Shown: positions 36,596-45,905 of the stretch, one piece after another
Numbering within the stretch: the first letter of the stretch is position 1
How the letters are laid out: every line of letters begins with the position of its first letter
From: an uncultured Pelagibacteraceae bacterium
GTDB taxonomy: Bacteria > Pseudomonadota > Alphaproteobacteria > Pelagibacterales > Pelagibacteraceae
Length of the DNA: 64,000 bases
Direction of reading: 5' to 3'
Assembly: GCA_902543535.1 (NCBI GenBank)
Contig: CACBYG010000006.1
Span: 1-64,000, forward strand
Program-made: the position numbers and the translations under genes
Notes under the pieces: generated by a model
The model's input: the letters and a program-made list of their open reading frames with translations, nothing else
Told to the model about the DNA's origin: nothing
Database searches by the model: none

Positions 36596-37459
36596 TTAAT
36601 CTATGCCGTGACTTCTATCATAATTTGAAATTTCGGATAAATCTAAATCTTTCAAATATTTTTTATCTGTTTGCCAGATGCTCACCATTAATGGATAACA
36701 TTTTGCTACATCAGAGGAATGTTCAGATCCACAATCTCCTCCAGGGCAAGCTGATAGAGCTCCCAATAAATCTGTCTCTGCAAAAAATTCCAAATAATCA
36801 CCTGGTCTTACAGGACTTGCTTTCATAAAATATTGTTTAGTATCATTGGTAAATCCAGTTAACATAAAAACGTTTAAAACATCGTGAACTATTTTTTCGG
36901 CTTCATCGATTTTAAGTTTTTTTTCTTTAACCAGAGCTCTAGTTAAATTTGAATGACAGCAATAATGATAGTCAATACCCGATAGAAGCTTTGAAGTATA
37001 AGGGTCGCACCTTGTCCCAATTACATCATGTACTGATCCACCATCATTATCATAATCATACCAATCTAACGTATCCCATGTAATAGTTGCTAGAGATCTA
37101 AGATAAGGAAAACTACTAAACATTTTATCCCCCACTGAAAGATGTGTTCCATAAAGTGCTCGTGTTTTTCCAGAATAAAATTTTTCATTTAAATTATTCA
37201 AATTAAAAAGATTTAAGTCCCCTACTTGAGGCCCATCAACACTTTCAATTCTAAAGAAATCACCTTTTTTAACTTGAAATGTTTTAGCATCTCTCGGAGG
37301 AATTATAATTTCATTTTTTTTATTCAAATTTTTTCGCGCTAGATGTAAAATATTTAAGTTTTTTTCTTCAATATTATTATTGGGATAGCAAATAACTGGT
37401 TTTGCTCCAACTCTTTCACTAATATCAAGCGGTTTATTTGAGAACTTTTTAATCTTCAT
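36596..37459 (-). CDS. DUF1989 / urea-carboxylase-associated-family protein
   Basis: A 287-residue protein of the DUF1989 family, with DGPQVGDLNLF, VHDVIGTRCDPYT, YHYCCHSNLTRAL and the Cys-rich LSACPGGDCGSEHSSD near the C terminus. Several Cys and His residues could bind a metal. Relatives often accompany urea amidolyase or aminomethyltransferase-like genes, none of which is here. The gene lies between cimA (2 nt upstream) and a methyltransferase gene, so context gives little; the function is unknown. Confidence 0.8.
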   Translation of the reverse strand: MKIKKFSNKPLDISERVGAKPVICYPNNNIEEKNLNILHLARKNLNKKNEIIIPPRDAKTFQVKKGDFFRIESVDGPQVGDLNLFNLNNLNEKFYSGKTRALYGTHLSVGDKMFSSFPYLRSLATITWDTLDWYDYDNDGGSVHDVIGTRCDPYTSKLLSGIDYHYCCHSNLTRALVKEKKLKIDEAEKIVHDVLNVFMLTGFTNDTKQYFMKASPVRPGDYLEFFAETDLLGALSACPGGDCGSEHSSDVAKCYPLMVSIWQTDKKYLKDLDLSEISNYDRSHGID

Positions 37460-37461
37460 GC

Positions 37462-39063
37462 TTAAAGGCTAGCTGGAGCATTATCTTTATACAATTTGTA
37501 ATCCAAGCTATCGATGAGTGCTTTAAAGGATGCATCAATGATATTTGGCGAAACTCCTATAGTAAACCAATTTAATCCCTTTGAGTCTGTACTTTCAATA
37601 CTAACTCTAGTTACCGCCTCTGTTCCTGTGTTTAAAATTCTTACTTTATAATCGACTAATCTTAAATCTTTTAGGTATTCAGAATATTTATCAAGTTTAT
37701 TTACGTTTTTTCTGATTGCGTTATCTAAAGCATTAACAGGACCATTACCCTCTCCTTCACACAATATTTTTTGACCATCTACTTCTAATTTAGCTTTTGC
37801 ATGTGAAATAATTTCTCCTGATTTGTCCTTTTTAACAGAAACATCGTATTCATTGATTGAAATATATCTTGGTATGTCACCCATCAACCTTCTTGCTAGT
37901 AATTCAAAAGAAGCATCTGCACCGTCGTAGCTATATCCAATAAATTCTCTATCTTTTACCTCTTCAAGAAGTTTTTTTATTTTAGGATCATTTTTCTCTA
38001 CCTTTATTCCTATAGAATTTAATCTAGACATAATATTAGACTGTCCTGATTGGTCTGAGACAACTATATTTCTCGAGTTTCCTACCTCTTCAGGATTAAT
38101 GTGTTCATAAGTTTTTGGATCTTTTTGAACAGCAGAAACATGCATTCCTCCCTTGTGAGAAAAGGCTGATGCACCAACATAAGGTAAGTGTTTATTAGGT
38201 TTGCGATTTAGTAATTCATCTAACAGCCTTGAACATTGTGTTAAATTTTTCAAATTTTCACGTTTAATATTAAGTTTATAATTTTCATAAAAATCTTTTT
38301 TTAAAAACAAGGTTGGTATCAGAGATGTTAGGTTTGCATTACCACATCTTTCACCTAACCCATTAATAGTTCCCTGGACTTGTCTCACACCAGCTTGAAC
38401 TGCAGTTAAACTATTTGCAACTGCATTTTCTGTATCATTATGAGCATGAATTCCTAAATTTTTTCCTGGTATATATTTTGCAACTTCCAAAACAATTTTT
38501 TCAATCTCATGAGGAAGTGTACCTCCATTTGTATCACACAAAACAATCCATCTTGCTCCATTGTCATAAGCAGATTTTAAGCAAGCAAGTGCATATTCAG
38601 AATTTGCTTTATATCCATCAAAAAAATGTTCAGCATCAAACATAAATTCTTTACCTGATTTAACGATATGTTTTGCACTGTCGCTAATATTGGTAAGATT
38701 TTCCTGATTTGATATACCAAGGGCTACGTCAACTTGGAAATCCCAAGATTTTCCAAACAAGCAAATTGATGAACTTTTCGAATTAATTAATGACGATAAC
38801 ATTGGGTCATTTTCAGCACTATGCTCTGATTTCTTTGTCATGCCAAAAGCAGTTAAATTAGCTGATTTAAAATTGTGATCTTTGTTAAAAAATTCTGTAT
38901 CAGTTGGGTTCGCACCAGGCCAACCTCCTTCAATGTAATCAACACCAAGCTCATCTAAGGCAGAAGAAATTTTCTCCTTATCGTCAATTGAAAAATCAAC
39001 ACCTTGTGTTTGTGCTCCATCACGAAGAGTGGTATCAAATATATATAGCTGATCTTTACTCAT
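37462..39063 (-). CDS. cimA: (R)-citramalate synthase
   Basis: Condenses pyruvate and acetyl-CoA to citramalate, giving a threonine-independent route to isoleucine. The 533-residue protein starts with FDTTLRDGAQTQGVDFS, the HMGL/LeuA-like signature in the CimA version, has HAHNDTENAVANS and GLGERCGNANL, and ends with a LeuA-type allosteric domain (from about residue 380) likely to sense isoleucine. The layout matches CimA rather than LeuA. It overlaps cysS by 4 nt and is followed 2 nt later by the DUF1989 gene. Confidence 0.93.
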   Translation of the reverse strand: MSKDQLYIFDTTLRDGAQTQGVDFSIDDKEKISSALDELGVDYIEGGWPGANPTDTEFFNKDHNFKSANLTAFGMTKKSEHSAENDPMLSSLINSKSSSICLFGKSWDFQVDVALGISNQENLTNISDSAKHIVKSGKEFMFDAEHFFDGYKANSEYALACLKSAYDNGARWIVLCDTNGGTLPHEIEKIVLEVAKYIPGKNLGIHAHNDTENAVANSLTAVQAGVRQVQGTINGLGERCGNANLTSLIPTLFLKKDFYENYKLNIKRENLKNLTQCSRLLDELLNRKPNKHLPYVGASAFSHKGGMHVSAVQKDPKTYEHINPEEVGNSRNIVVSDQSGQSNIMSRLNSIGIKVEKNDPKIKKLLEEVKDREFIGYSYDGADASFELLARRLMGDIPRYISINEYDVSVKKDKSGEIISHAKAKLEVDGQKILCEGEGNGPVNALDNAIRKNVNKLDKYSEYLKDLRLVDYKVRILNTGTEAVTRVSIESTDSKGLNWFTIGVSPNIIDASFKALIDSLDYKLYKDNAPASL

Positions 39064-40415
39064 TTAAATTTCCACGTCGTTTTACCATTTTTATCTTCTA
39101 TTAAAACACCTTTGTCTAAAAGCTCGTCTCTTATTTTATCAGCTTCTTCATAGTTTTTATCTTTTCTAGCTTTATTTCTTTGCTCAATTTTATCTAAAAT
39201 TTCAGCTTCATTTATTGAAAGTTTATTTTTCTTAAACTCTAACCATTCGATTTCAGTTTCATTCAATAAACCTATAAAATTACATGCAGATGTAAATAAT
39301 GCTTTGTCAGTGGAATTACCTTTTTGTGCTTTCTCATACAGTTTATGAAGGTTAGCAATGTAACCTGGTGTATTTAAATCGTCGTAAAGTGGTTTTAGAA
39401 TTTCATCATCAACTTCTTCCTCGTGATAATCAGAGGAGTAAACATTATACCATTTACTAATTGTATTTTGACAATCATTTAAAAGTTTATCGTTCCAATC
39501 TAATGGTTGTTTGTAATGTGCACTCATTAAAGCTAATCTTAATACTTGACCACTTACCTTGTTCCTAAAATCCTTTATTTTTAAAATATTTCCTTTAGAT
39601 TTAGCCATTTTTTCATTCGACATTGTTATGAATGCGTTATGTAACCAGAAATTTGCAAAAACTTTTGTATCATTTGCACATCTTGATTGAGCAATTTCAT
39701 TTTCATGATGTGGGAACAATAGGTCTATACCACCTCCATGAATATCAAACTCATTTCCAAGAAGTTTTTTTGACATAGCAGAACATTCTAAATGCCAACC
39801 AGGTCTTCCTTTGCCCCATGGGGACTCCCAAGAAGGCTCATCATCTTTAGAAGGTTTCCATAGAACAAAATCTTGTGAATTTTTTTTGTTATCACTTACT
39901 TCAACTCTTGAACCAGCAATTAATTCATCAAGATTTTTATTTGAAAGTTTTCCATAATCTTTAAATTTATTTACTTCAAAATACACATGCTGATTTTCCT
40001 CATAAGCAAATCCTTTTTTTGTTAAATCAGAAATCATTTCAATCATTATATCAATATTCTCTGTCGCTTTGGGTTGATGTGTGGGGATATCGCAATTTAA
40101 GTAATTACAATCTTTATCAAAACTCTTAATAACAGTATTGGTCAAATCAGAAATTGAAATATTTTTTTCCTTTGATGAATTAATAATTTTATCATCAACA
40201 TCAGTTATATTTCTAACATATGTAACTTTTGGATATTTTTTTTTAAAAATTTTAAAAAGAATATCAAAAACAACAATAGGTCTTGCATTGCCAATATGAG
40301 GATCGTCGTATACAGTCGGACCGCAAACATACATCCTAATATTTTTTTCATCTATAGGAACAAACTTTTCTTTTTTGTTACTCAGATTATTAGTTAAAAA
40401 AATATCATTACTCAT
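39060..40415 (-). CDS. cysS: Cysteinyl-tRNA synthetase
   Basis: Charges tRNA-Cys. The 451-residue class I synthetase has the zinc-site CGPTVYD, the HIGH element as HIGN (DDPHIGNAR), GWHLECSAMS, GGGIDLLFPHHENE and the KMSKS loop as KMAKS. Length is normal. A weak terminator-like hairpin lies between it and nadE. Confidence 0.97.
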   Translation of the reverse strand: MSNDIFLTNNLSNKKEKFVPIDEKNIRMYVCGPTVYDDPHIGNARPIVVFDILFKIFKKKYPKVTYVRNITDVDDKIINSSKEKNISISDLTNTVIKSFDKDCNYLNCDIPTHQPKATENIDIMIEMISDLTKKGFAYEENQHVYFEVNKFKDYGKLSNKNLDELIAGSRVEVSDNKKNSQDFVLWKPSKDDEPSWESPWGKGRPGWHLECSAMSKKLLGNEFDIHGGGIDLLFPHHENEIAQSRCANDTKVFANFWLHNAFITMSNEKMAKSKGNILKIKDFRNKVSGQVLRLALMSAHYKQPLDWNDKLLNDCQNTISKWYNVYSSDYHEEEVDDEILKPLYDDLNTPGYIANLHKLYEKAQKGNSTDKALFTSACNFIGLLNETEIEWLEFKKNKLSINEAEILDKIEQRNKARKDKNYEEADKIRDELLDKGVLIEDKNGKTTWKFK

Positions 40416-40436
40416 GATTTTAGGAATATACTTAAA

Positions 40437-40458
40437 AAATAGATTTGTGAATCTATTT
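40437..40458 (-). terminator. AT-rich hairpin with T run between nadE and cysS
   Basis: AAATAGATT (40437-40445) and AATCTATTT (40450-40458) pair perfectly around a 4-nt loop. On the minus strand the stem ends in six T. It lies 2 nt past the nadE stop. The stem has only two G-C pairs, so it would be a weak terminator. Confidence 0.5.
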
Positions 40459-40460
40459 GA

Positions 40461-41198
40461 TTAATTTGGAATTATGCATACTGGAATTGGCTCCATTTTA
40501 TGCATATTTTGTTTTCTAATAGTTTCGTATTTAGATCGATTCGGAGAATTAGGATTGGCCATAGCCTCTTCTAATTCTTCATATTTTAATCCTAGTTGGC
40601 CTTCATCAGTTCTTCCATCATCCCACAATCCATCAGTTGGTGCAGCTTCAATTATTTCATTAAGAATCCCAAGTTCTTTTCCTAGTTCCCAAATTTGAGT
40701 TTTATTACAATCTGCTATTGGTGAAATATCTACTCCACCATCTCCATATTTTGTATAAAATCCTACACCAAAGTCTTCGACTTTATTTCCAGTTCCTACA
40801 ACAATGCCTTTATTAGCTGCAGCTACTTGGTAAAGAGTTGTCATTCTTAATCTTGCTCTAGAATTTGCCATTCCATGTTCGTTGTCAAATTTGGATAAAC
40901 TAGTACTAAAAGCTAGAAATAATTCATCTAAATTAATTGTATGCCCTTCAACATTTTTAAAATTTTTTACCAACCATTCTTGATGTTTTAAACTTAAATC
41001 ATGTTGGTGTGATTTTTGTTTAATCGGCATGGACAGAACAATTGTTCTTAAACCTGTCATAGCACTTAAAGTACTTGATACTGAGGAATCTATTCCGCCA
41101 GAGATACCTATAACTAAAGACTCAGCCTTGGATGGCATATTATTTGCATAATCCTTAATCCAATTAGAAATAAATTTAACTTTTTCAAATGAATTCAT
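40461..41198 (-). CDS. nadE: Ammonia-dependent NAD synthetase
   Basis: Amidates deamido-NAD to NAD. The 245-residue protein has the ATP pyrophosphatase P-loop SGGIDSS at 33-39 and VGTGNKVEDFGVGFYTKYGD. There is no N-terminal glutaminase domain, so free ammonia is the nitrogen donor. The last step of NAD synthesis and NAD kinase (1215) both occur in this window but in separate transcripts. Confidence 0.94.
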   Translation of the reverse strand: MNSFEKVKFISNWIKDYANNMPSKAESLVIGISGGIDSSVSSTLSAMTGLRTIVLSMPIKQKSHQHDLSLKHQEWLVKNFKNVEGHTINLDELFLAFSTSLSKFDNEHGMANSRARLRMTTLYQVAAANKGIVVGTGNKVEDFGVGFYTKYGDGGVDISPIADCNKTQIWELGKELGILNEIIEAAPTDGLWDDGRTDEGQLGLKYEELEEAMANPNSPNRSKYETIRKQNMHKMEPIPVCIIPN

Positions 41199-41237
41199 AT
41201 TGTTTTAATTATTAATTTTTAACGATTTTGCAATGTT

Positions 41238-42623
41238 TTAAGATGCCGCTCTATTTGCGTTTTTTGAATAAGAGCTATTCTTTTTAATCTCATCTGATAT
41301 CAAAAAAGCTAATTCCAAAGCCTGATTTGAATTTAATCTTGGGTCACAATGGGTATGATATCTTGACGACAGATCTTGCTCAGATATTTTTTGAGCACCT
41401 CCTATGCATTCTGTTACATTTTGACCAGTAAGCTCAATATGTAGACCTCCTGCGTAGCTTCCTTCACTTTGATGACAAGCAAAAACATCTTTAACTTCTT
41501 TTAAAACTCTATTGAAAGGTCTTGTTTTAAAACCTGTAACTGCTTGAATAGTATTTCCATGACATGGGTCACACGACCAAATAACATTAAGTCCCTCTTT
41601 TTTAATTGCTCGAATAAGTTTTGGTAAATGTTTTGAAACATTATCTGCTCCAAATCTTGAAATTAATGTAATTTTACCTTTCTCATTTTTTGGGTTAATT
41701 TTATTACATAAATTAATTAGATCATCAGCTTTTAATGTTGGTCCACATTTAATGCCAATTGGATTTTCTATTCCTCTGCAAAATTCAACATGTCCGCCAT
41801 CTAATTGTCTAGTTCTATCTCCAATCCAAACAAAATGAGCAGAGGTGTCATGATTTTCACCAGTAGTAGAATCTGTTCGTGTCATAGATTCTTCAAAAGG
41901 TAATAATAAGGCCTCATGTGATGTCCAAAAATTAACAGTATATAATCTGTTGTTAAAATCTGACGTGATTCCACATGCTCTCATAAAAGCTATAGCGTCA
42001 GCAATTTTATCCTCAAGGTCTTTAAATTTTTTAGCTTGTGGACTTTTTTTAATATAATCTAGATTCCACAAGTGTACTTTGTTTAAATCTGCAAAACCTC
42101 CTTTTGAAAAAGCTCTTATAAGATTGAGTGTTGCAGCTGACTGAGAATAAGCTTTGAATAATCTTTTTGGATCAGGAATTCTTGCTTTTTCAGTAAATTC
42201 CATCCCATTAATGTTGTCTCCTAGATAACTGGGAAGCTCTACACCATTTTTTGTTTCAACTGGTGAACTTCTAGGTTTTGAAAATTGACCAGCTATTCTT
42301 CCAAGTTTCACAACTGGTAAAGAGGCTGAGTATGTTAAAACTAAGGACATCTGTAACAATAGTTTAAATGTGTCTCTTATATTGTCTGGATTGAATTCAG
42401 CGAAACTTTCGGCACAGTCTCCACCTTGAAGAAGAAAAGCTTTTCCATCAGCAACTTCAGCAAGTTGATCTTTTAAATGTCTAGTCTCTCCTGCAAAAAC
42501 TAATGGTGGGAAAGTTCCTATCTTATCCAAAACTGTATCCAACTCTTTTTTATCTGGATACTCTGGTATGTGCTTAACAGGATATTTTCTCCAACTATTT
42601 TTTTTCCAATTTTTCATATGCAA
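41238..42623 (-). CDS. Class II 3-deoxy-D-arabino-heptulosonate-7-phosphate synthase
   Basis: First enzyme of the shikimate pathway, joining PEP and erythrose 4-phosphate. The 461-residue plant-type enzyme has [42 protein letters not shown] and the metal-site elements [10 protein letters not shown] and [18 protein letters not shown]. The start could be the second Met two codons later (42617). It lies 29 bp from glmS on the same strand. Being class II, it is unrelated in sequence to the AroG/AroF type of enterics. Confidence 0.95.
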   Translation of the reverse strand: MHMKNWKKNSWRKYPVKHIPEYPDKKELDTVLDKIGTFPPLVFAGETRHLKDQLAEVADGKAFLLQGGDCAESFAEFNPDNIRDTFKLLLQMSLVLTYSASLPVVKLGRIAGQFSKPRSSPVETKNGVELPSYLGDNINGMEFTEKARIPDPKRLFKAYSQSAATLNLIRAFSKGGFADLNKVHLWNLDYIKKSPQAKKFKDLEDKIADAIAFMRACGITSDFNNRLYTVNFWTSHEALLLPFEESMTRTDSTTGENHDTSAHFVWIGDRTRQLDGGHVEFCRGIENPIGIKCGPTLKADDLINLCNKINPKNEKGKITLISRFGADNVSKHLPKLIRAIKKEGLNVIWSCDPCHGNTIQAVTGFKTRPFNRVLKEVKDVFACHQSEGSYAGGLHIELTGQNVTECIGGAQKISEQDLSSRYHTHCDPRLNSNQALELAFLISDEIKKNSSYSKNANRAAS

Positions 42624-42652
42624 CCTGCAGGTGTTTTAGCAGAGTTTAAACT

Positions 42653-44473
42653 TTATTCAACAGTGACAGATTTAGCCAAATTTCTAGGCTTATCGATATC
42701 ATATCCTTTTTTAAGAGCTGAATAATATGCAAGTTTTTGAAGAGGTATTGTTAGAAGGAAAGGTAATAAATCATCATTTGTATTTTCAACTTCAATAGTT
42801 TCCCAAATATTTTCAGAAACAATTTCGTCTTTGCTTTTATTAGTTATCAATAAAACCTTTGCCCCTCTTGCTATTACTTCCTGCATATTAGAAATAGTTT
42901 TTTTATAATAATTATCTCTTGGAGCTAGCACCACAACCGGCATTCCATCTTCAATTAATGCCAATGGACCATGCTTCATCTCACCAGCTGGATAACCTTC
43001 TGCATGTACGTAGGATAATTCCTTCAGTTTTAAAGCACCTTCAAGCGCAATTGGATAAGAAAAACCTCTGCCCAAAAACATTGAACCTTTGGCTTCATTA
43101 AAAGTTGAGGATATAGCTTGGATATCGTTATCTATTAGTAAAGATTTCTCAATTAAATTTGGTAAGCCGAGTAAGTCTTTAATTTTTTCTTTATAATTTT
43201 CTTTATTAATTTCATTTCTTAAAAATCCTAGTTTTAAGGCTAAAATATATAAAATTAAAATTTGTCCTAAAAAGGCTTTTGTAGATGCGACACCAATTTC
43301 TGGGCCACAATGAATTGGTAATACAAAATTTGCATCTCTTGCAATCGAACTTTCAATTACATTAACTACAGCACAAGTTTTCATATCGTTTTTGTTACAT
43401 AGGTCTAGTGCCGCGTGTGTATCTGCCGTTTCTCCTGATTGCGAAACAAATACATATAAAGAGTCCTTTTTAAATCTATTTTTTCTGTACCTAAACTCTG
43501 ATGCAATATCTATAGAGACATCAAGTTGGGTTAATTCTTCAAACCAATATTTAGCCATTAGACAGGAATGATAAGCTGTTCCACAACCTATTAAAGTAAT
43601 TGAATTTATTTCACTTATTTTCCAAGGAAAATTATAAATATTTATTTCTGAATTTGTTTTATCTATATATTCCTTAATTCCGGTCTTAACTGTCGATGGT
43701 TGCTCCTCAATCTCCTTAGCCATAAAATGCTTAAAATCACCTTTTTCATAACTAGCCACATCTGATGAAAGTTCTAAAATTTTTTTATTTATTTTTTTTC
43801 CATCTTCGTTAAAAAAAAGAACTTGGTCCTTTTTAATAATACAAAATTCGCCATCATCAAGATATGTAATTTTATTTGTCATTGACTTTAATGCATAAGA
43901 ATCTGAACCTAGATAATTTTCATTAGGTCCATATCCAACAGCTAAAGGTGAACCTCTTCTTGCTCCAACTATTAAGTCAGGAATATCTTTAAAAACAATT
44001 CCTAAAGCAAAACTGCCATGAAGTTGTTTTAATGTTTTGGTAATAGCTTCATCTAATTGATCAATTTTTAAGTTCTCTGTTATTAGATGGACTATTACCT
44101 CAGTGTCTGTTTGAGATTTAAATACATGCCCTTTGGTTGTTAAATATTTTTTTAATATTGTTGAATTTTCAATTATTCCGTTATGAACAACAGAAACATT
44201 ATGAGATGAGTGCGGGTGAGCATTAATACTATTTGGTACCCCGTGCGTAGCCCATCTAACATGACCAATTCCTATGTTACCTTTTAAATTTTTTAAATCA
44301 AAATTTTGTTCTAAAGTATTTACTCTACCTTCAGATTTTAACTCTTTTATTTTACCTTCAAAAAGAGTTGCTATCCCAGCAGAGTCATAGCCTCTGTACT
44401 CAAGCTTTTTAAGTGAGTTGATAATATTTCCAGAAACAGGCTTATTGCTTGTAATGCCAATTATACCACACAT
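42653..44473 (-). CDS. glmS: Glutamine-fructose-6-phosphate aminotransferase
   Basis: Makes glucosamine 6-phosphate for peptidoglycan and lipid A. The 606-residue enzyme has the N-terminal nucleophile Cys2 (MCGIIGI), the glutaminase part with HVRWATHG and HNGIIEN, two SIS domains (FVSQSGETADT, GRGFSYPIALEGALKLKE) and the terminal PRNLAKSVTVE. It is immediately downstream of the partial glmU (3 nt), consistent with a UDP-GlcNAc pathway pair. Confidence 0.97.
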   Translation of the reverse strand: MCGIIGITSNKPVSGNIINSLKKLEYRGYDSAGIATLFEGKIKELKSEGRVNTLEQNFDLKNLKGNIGIGHVRWATHGVPNSINAHPHSSHNVSVVHNGIIENSTILKKYLTTKGHVFKSQTDTEVIVHLITENLKIDQLDEAITKTLKQLHGSFALGIVFKDIPDLIVGARRGSPLAVGYGPNENYLGSDSYALKSMTNKITYLDDGEFCIIKKDQVLFFNEDGKKINKKILELSSDVASYEKGDFKHFMAKEIEEQPSTVKTGIKEYIDKTNSEINIYNFPWKISEINSITLIGCGTAYHSCLMAKYWFEELTQLDVSIDIASEFRYRKNRFKKDSLYVFVSQSGETADTHAALDLCNKNDMKTCAVVNVIESSIARDANFVLPIHCGPEIGVASTKAFLGQILILYILALKLGFLRNEINKENYKEKIKDLLGLPNLIEKSLLIDNDIQAISSTFNEAKGSMFLGRGFSYPIALEGALKLKELSYVHAEGYPAGEMKHGPLALIEDGMPVVVLAPRDNYYKKTISNMQEVIARGAKVLLITNKSKDEIVSENIWETIEVENTNDDLLPFLLTIPLQKLAYYSALKKGYDIDKPRNLAKSVTVE

Positions 44474-44476
44474 AAT

Positions 44477-45097
44477 TTATCTTTTTTTCTTATAATTTTT
44501 AATTTCTGTTTGTAAAGATCTAGTTAGAGCCAACGATTTTTTAGATACGTTTTTTGTTATAACTGAACCTGCTCCAACAATACTCTCATTCTCAATTGTA
44601 ACTGGTGCAACTAGTGAAGAATTAGATCCAATAAATACTCTATCTTTTATTTTTGTTTTACTTTTTTTAATACCATCATAATTACAGGTTATCGTACCTG
44701 CACCAACATTTGTAGCTTTGCCAATTTCAGTGTCACCAATATAAGATAAATGGTTTACCTTTGATTTTTTACCGACAGTGCTTTTTTTAACTTCAACAAA
44801 ATTCCCTATTTTAGAACCCTCTTTCAAAATCGTTTCAGGTCTTATTCGTGCATAAGGACCAATCTCAACTTTGTTTTCAATTTTGCATGCCTCTAAATTA
44901 GAAAAAGATTTAATTATAACATTATTTCCAATTTTTACTTTTGGACCAAATACAACATAAGGCTCAATGGAAACATTTTTTCCAATTTTTGTATCTTTAG
45001 AAAAGAAAATTGTTTCAGGTCCTAACATTTTAACACCTGCTTTTATAAATTTATTTCTTAACTTAATTTGAATTTTTTGTGAATTTAAGGGTTTCAT
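44477..45097 (-). CDS. glmU: GlmU acetyltransferase half only (glucosamine-1-phosphate N-acetyltransferase)
   Basis: The 206-residue protein corresponds to the C-terminal part of bifunctional GlmU: a short linker helix, left-handed beta-helix hexapeptide repeats (about 35-185) and the acetyltransferase motifs ARIRPE, NFVEVKKSTVG, HLSYIGD and GAGTITCNYDG. The N-terminal uridyltransferase domain (about 230 residues in normal GlmU) is absent. The ORF begins exactly at the domain linker, and the upstream 69 bp hold no remnant before the divergent gph. So a separate uridyltransferase must be encoded elsewhere, or this protein acetylates another amino sugar. It is 3 nt upstream of glmS, which favours a genuine GlmU role. 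Confidence 0.85.
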   Translation of the reverse strand: MKPLNSQKIQIKLRNKFIKAGVKMLGPETIFFSKDTKIGKNVSIEPYVVFGPKVKIGNNVIIKSFSNLEACKIENKVEIGPYARIRPETILKEGSKIGNFVEVKKSTVGKKSKVNHLSYIGDTEIGKATNVGAGTITCNYDGIKKSKTKIKDRVFIGSNSSLVAPVTIENESIVGAGSVITKNVSKKSLALTRSLQTEIKNYKKKR

Positions 45098-45166
45098 TTA
45101 ATTTTTGTTTACATTAAGTATATAACTTAATTAATTCACAAATTATTTCTTTAAAATACTTTTATT

Positions 45167-45847
45167 ATGAAACAAAAATTCACTATTTTATTTGATCTAG
45201 ATGGTACTCTTGTTGATACTGCGCCAGATTTAATGCACGCTCATAATCATGTGATGAAAAAATTTGGTTATCCAAGCAAATCTTTAGCGGACTTAAAAAG
45301 CTCAGTCGGCAAAGGTGCCGGTGCTATGATCGGAAGATCAATATGGAGTCAAGCCAAGAAAGAATTAACAACCATTAATGAAAAAATAAAAAATAAAATG
45401 ACTGACGAATTCATTTCCTATTATGGAAATAATATTTTAAATGAAAGTAAATTATTAAATGGTGTAGAAGATTTTTTAGAATGGTGCAAGAAGGAAACAA
45501 TTTCAATGGGTGTGTGTACAAATAAAACAGAACATCTTGCTGTTGATTTGCTAAAAAAAATTGGGATACATGATTATTTTGAATTTATTGCTGGATATAA
45601 TACTTTTGAGTACTGCAAGCCTGACCCGAGACATTTAACAACAATTATTGAAATTCTAGATGGTGAAAAAAATAAATCTATAATGATTGGTGATAGTGAA
45701 ACTGATGCCAATGCTGCAAAAGCTGCAGAAATACCGATGATTTTATTGGAAGATGGATATACTGAAAAAAATATTGATGAAATTTATCATAATCACTTAA
45801 TAAAAGACTTTATTGGTATAGAAAAAATAATATCAAAATATCTTTAA
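45167..45847 (+). CDS. gph: Phosphoglycolate-phosphatase-like HAD hydrolase
   Basis: A 226-residue HAD subclass IA phosphatase with motif I DLDGTLVDT (Asp10, Asp12), motif II TNKT, motif III Lys in CKPDPRH and motif IV GDSETDANAA. The sequence fits Gph, which removes phosphate from 2-phosphoglycolate, though other small phosphoesters are possible. It is divergent from glmU (69 bp) and 53 bp upstream of prpD. Confidence 0.88.
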   Translation: MKQKFTILFDLDGTLVDTAPDLMHAHNHVMKKFGYPSKSLADLKSSVGKGAGAMIGRSIWSQAKKELTTINEKIKNKMTDEFISYYGNNILNESKLLNGVEDFLEWCKKETISMGVCTNKTEHLAVDLLKKIGIHDYFEFIAGYNTFEYCKPDPRHLTTIIEILDGEKNKSIMIGDSETDANAAKAAEIPMILLEDGYTEKNIDEIYHNHLIKDFIGIEKIISKYL

Positions 45848-45875
45848 TATTGATTAATTTAATTTAACTATTAAA

Positions 45876-45905
45876 AACAAAATATCTTAAAGGAGATATT
45901 TTGTT
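45876..45905 (+). promoter_or_regulatory. 12-bp perfect hairpin enclosing the prpD ribosome site and TTG start
   Basis: Bases 45876-45887 (AACAAAATATCT) and 45894-45905 (AGATATTTTGTT) are exact inverse complements with a 6-nt loop TAAAGG. The loop and the first bases of the 3' arm form the Shine-Dalgarno AAAGGAG, and the TTG start at 45901-45903 is inside the 3' arm. Folded, the mRNA would hide the start codon and part of the ribosome site. As DNA it is also a 24-base dyad fit for a dimeric regulator. Confidence 0.7.

Noticed and set aside
42623-42632. Palindrome ACCTGCAGGT near the start of the DAHP synthase gene
   Set aside because: Only 10 bp, single copy, partly inside coding sequence; not enough to claim an operator.
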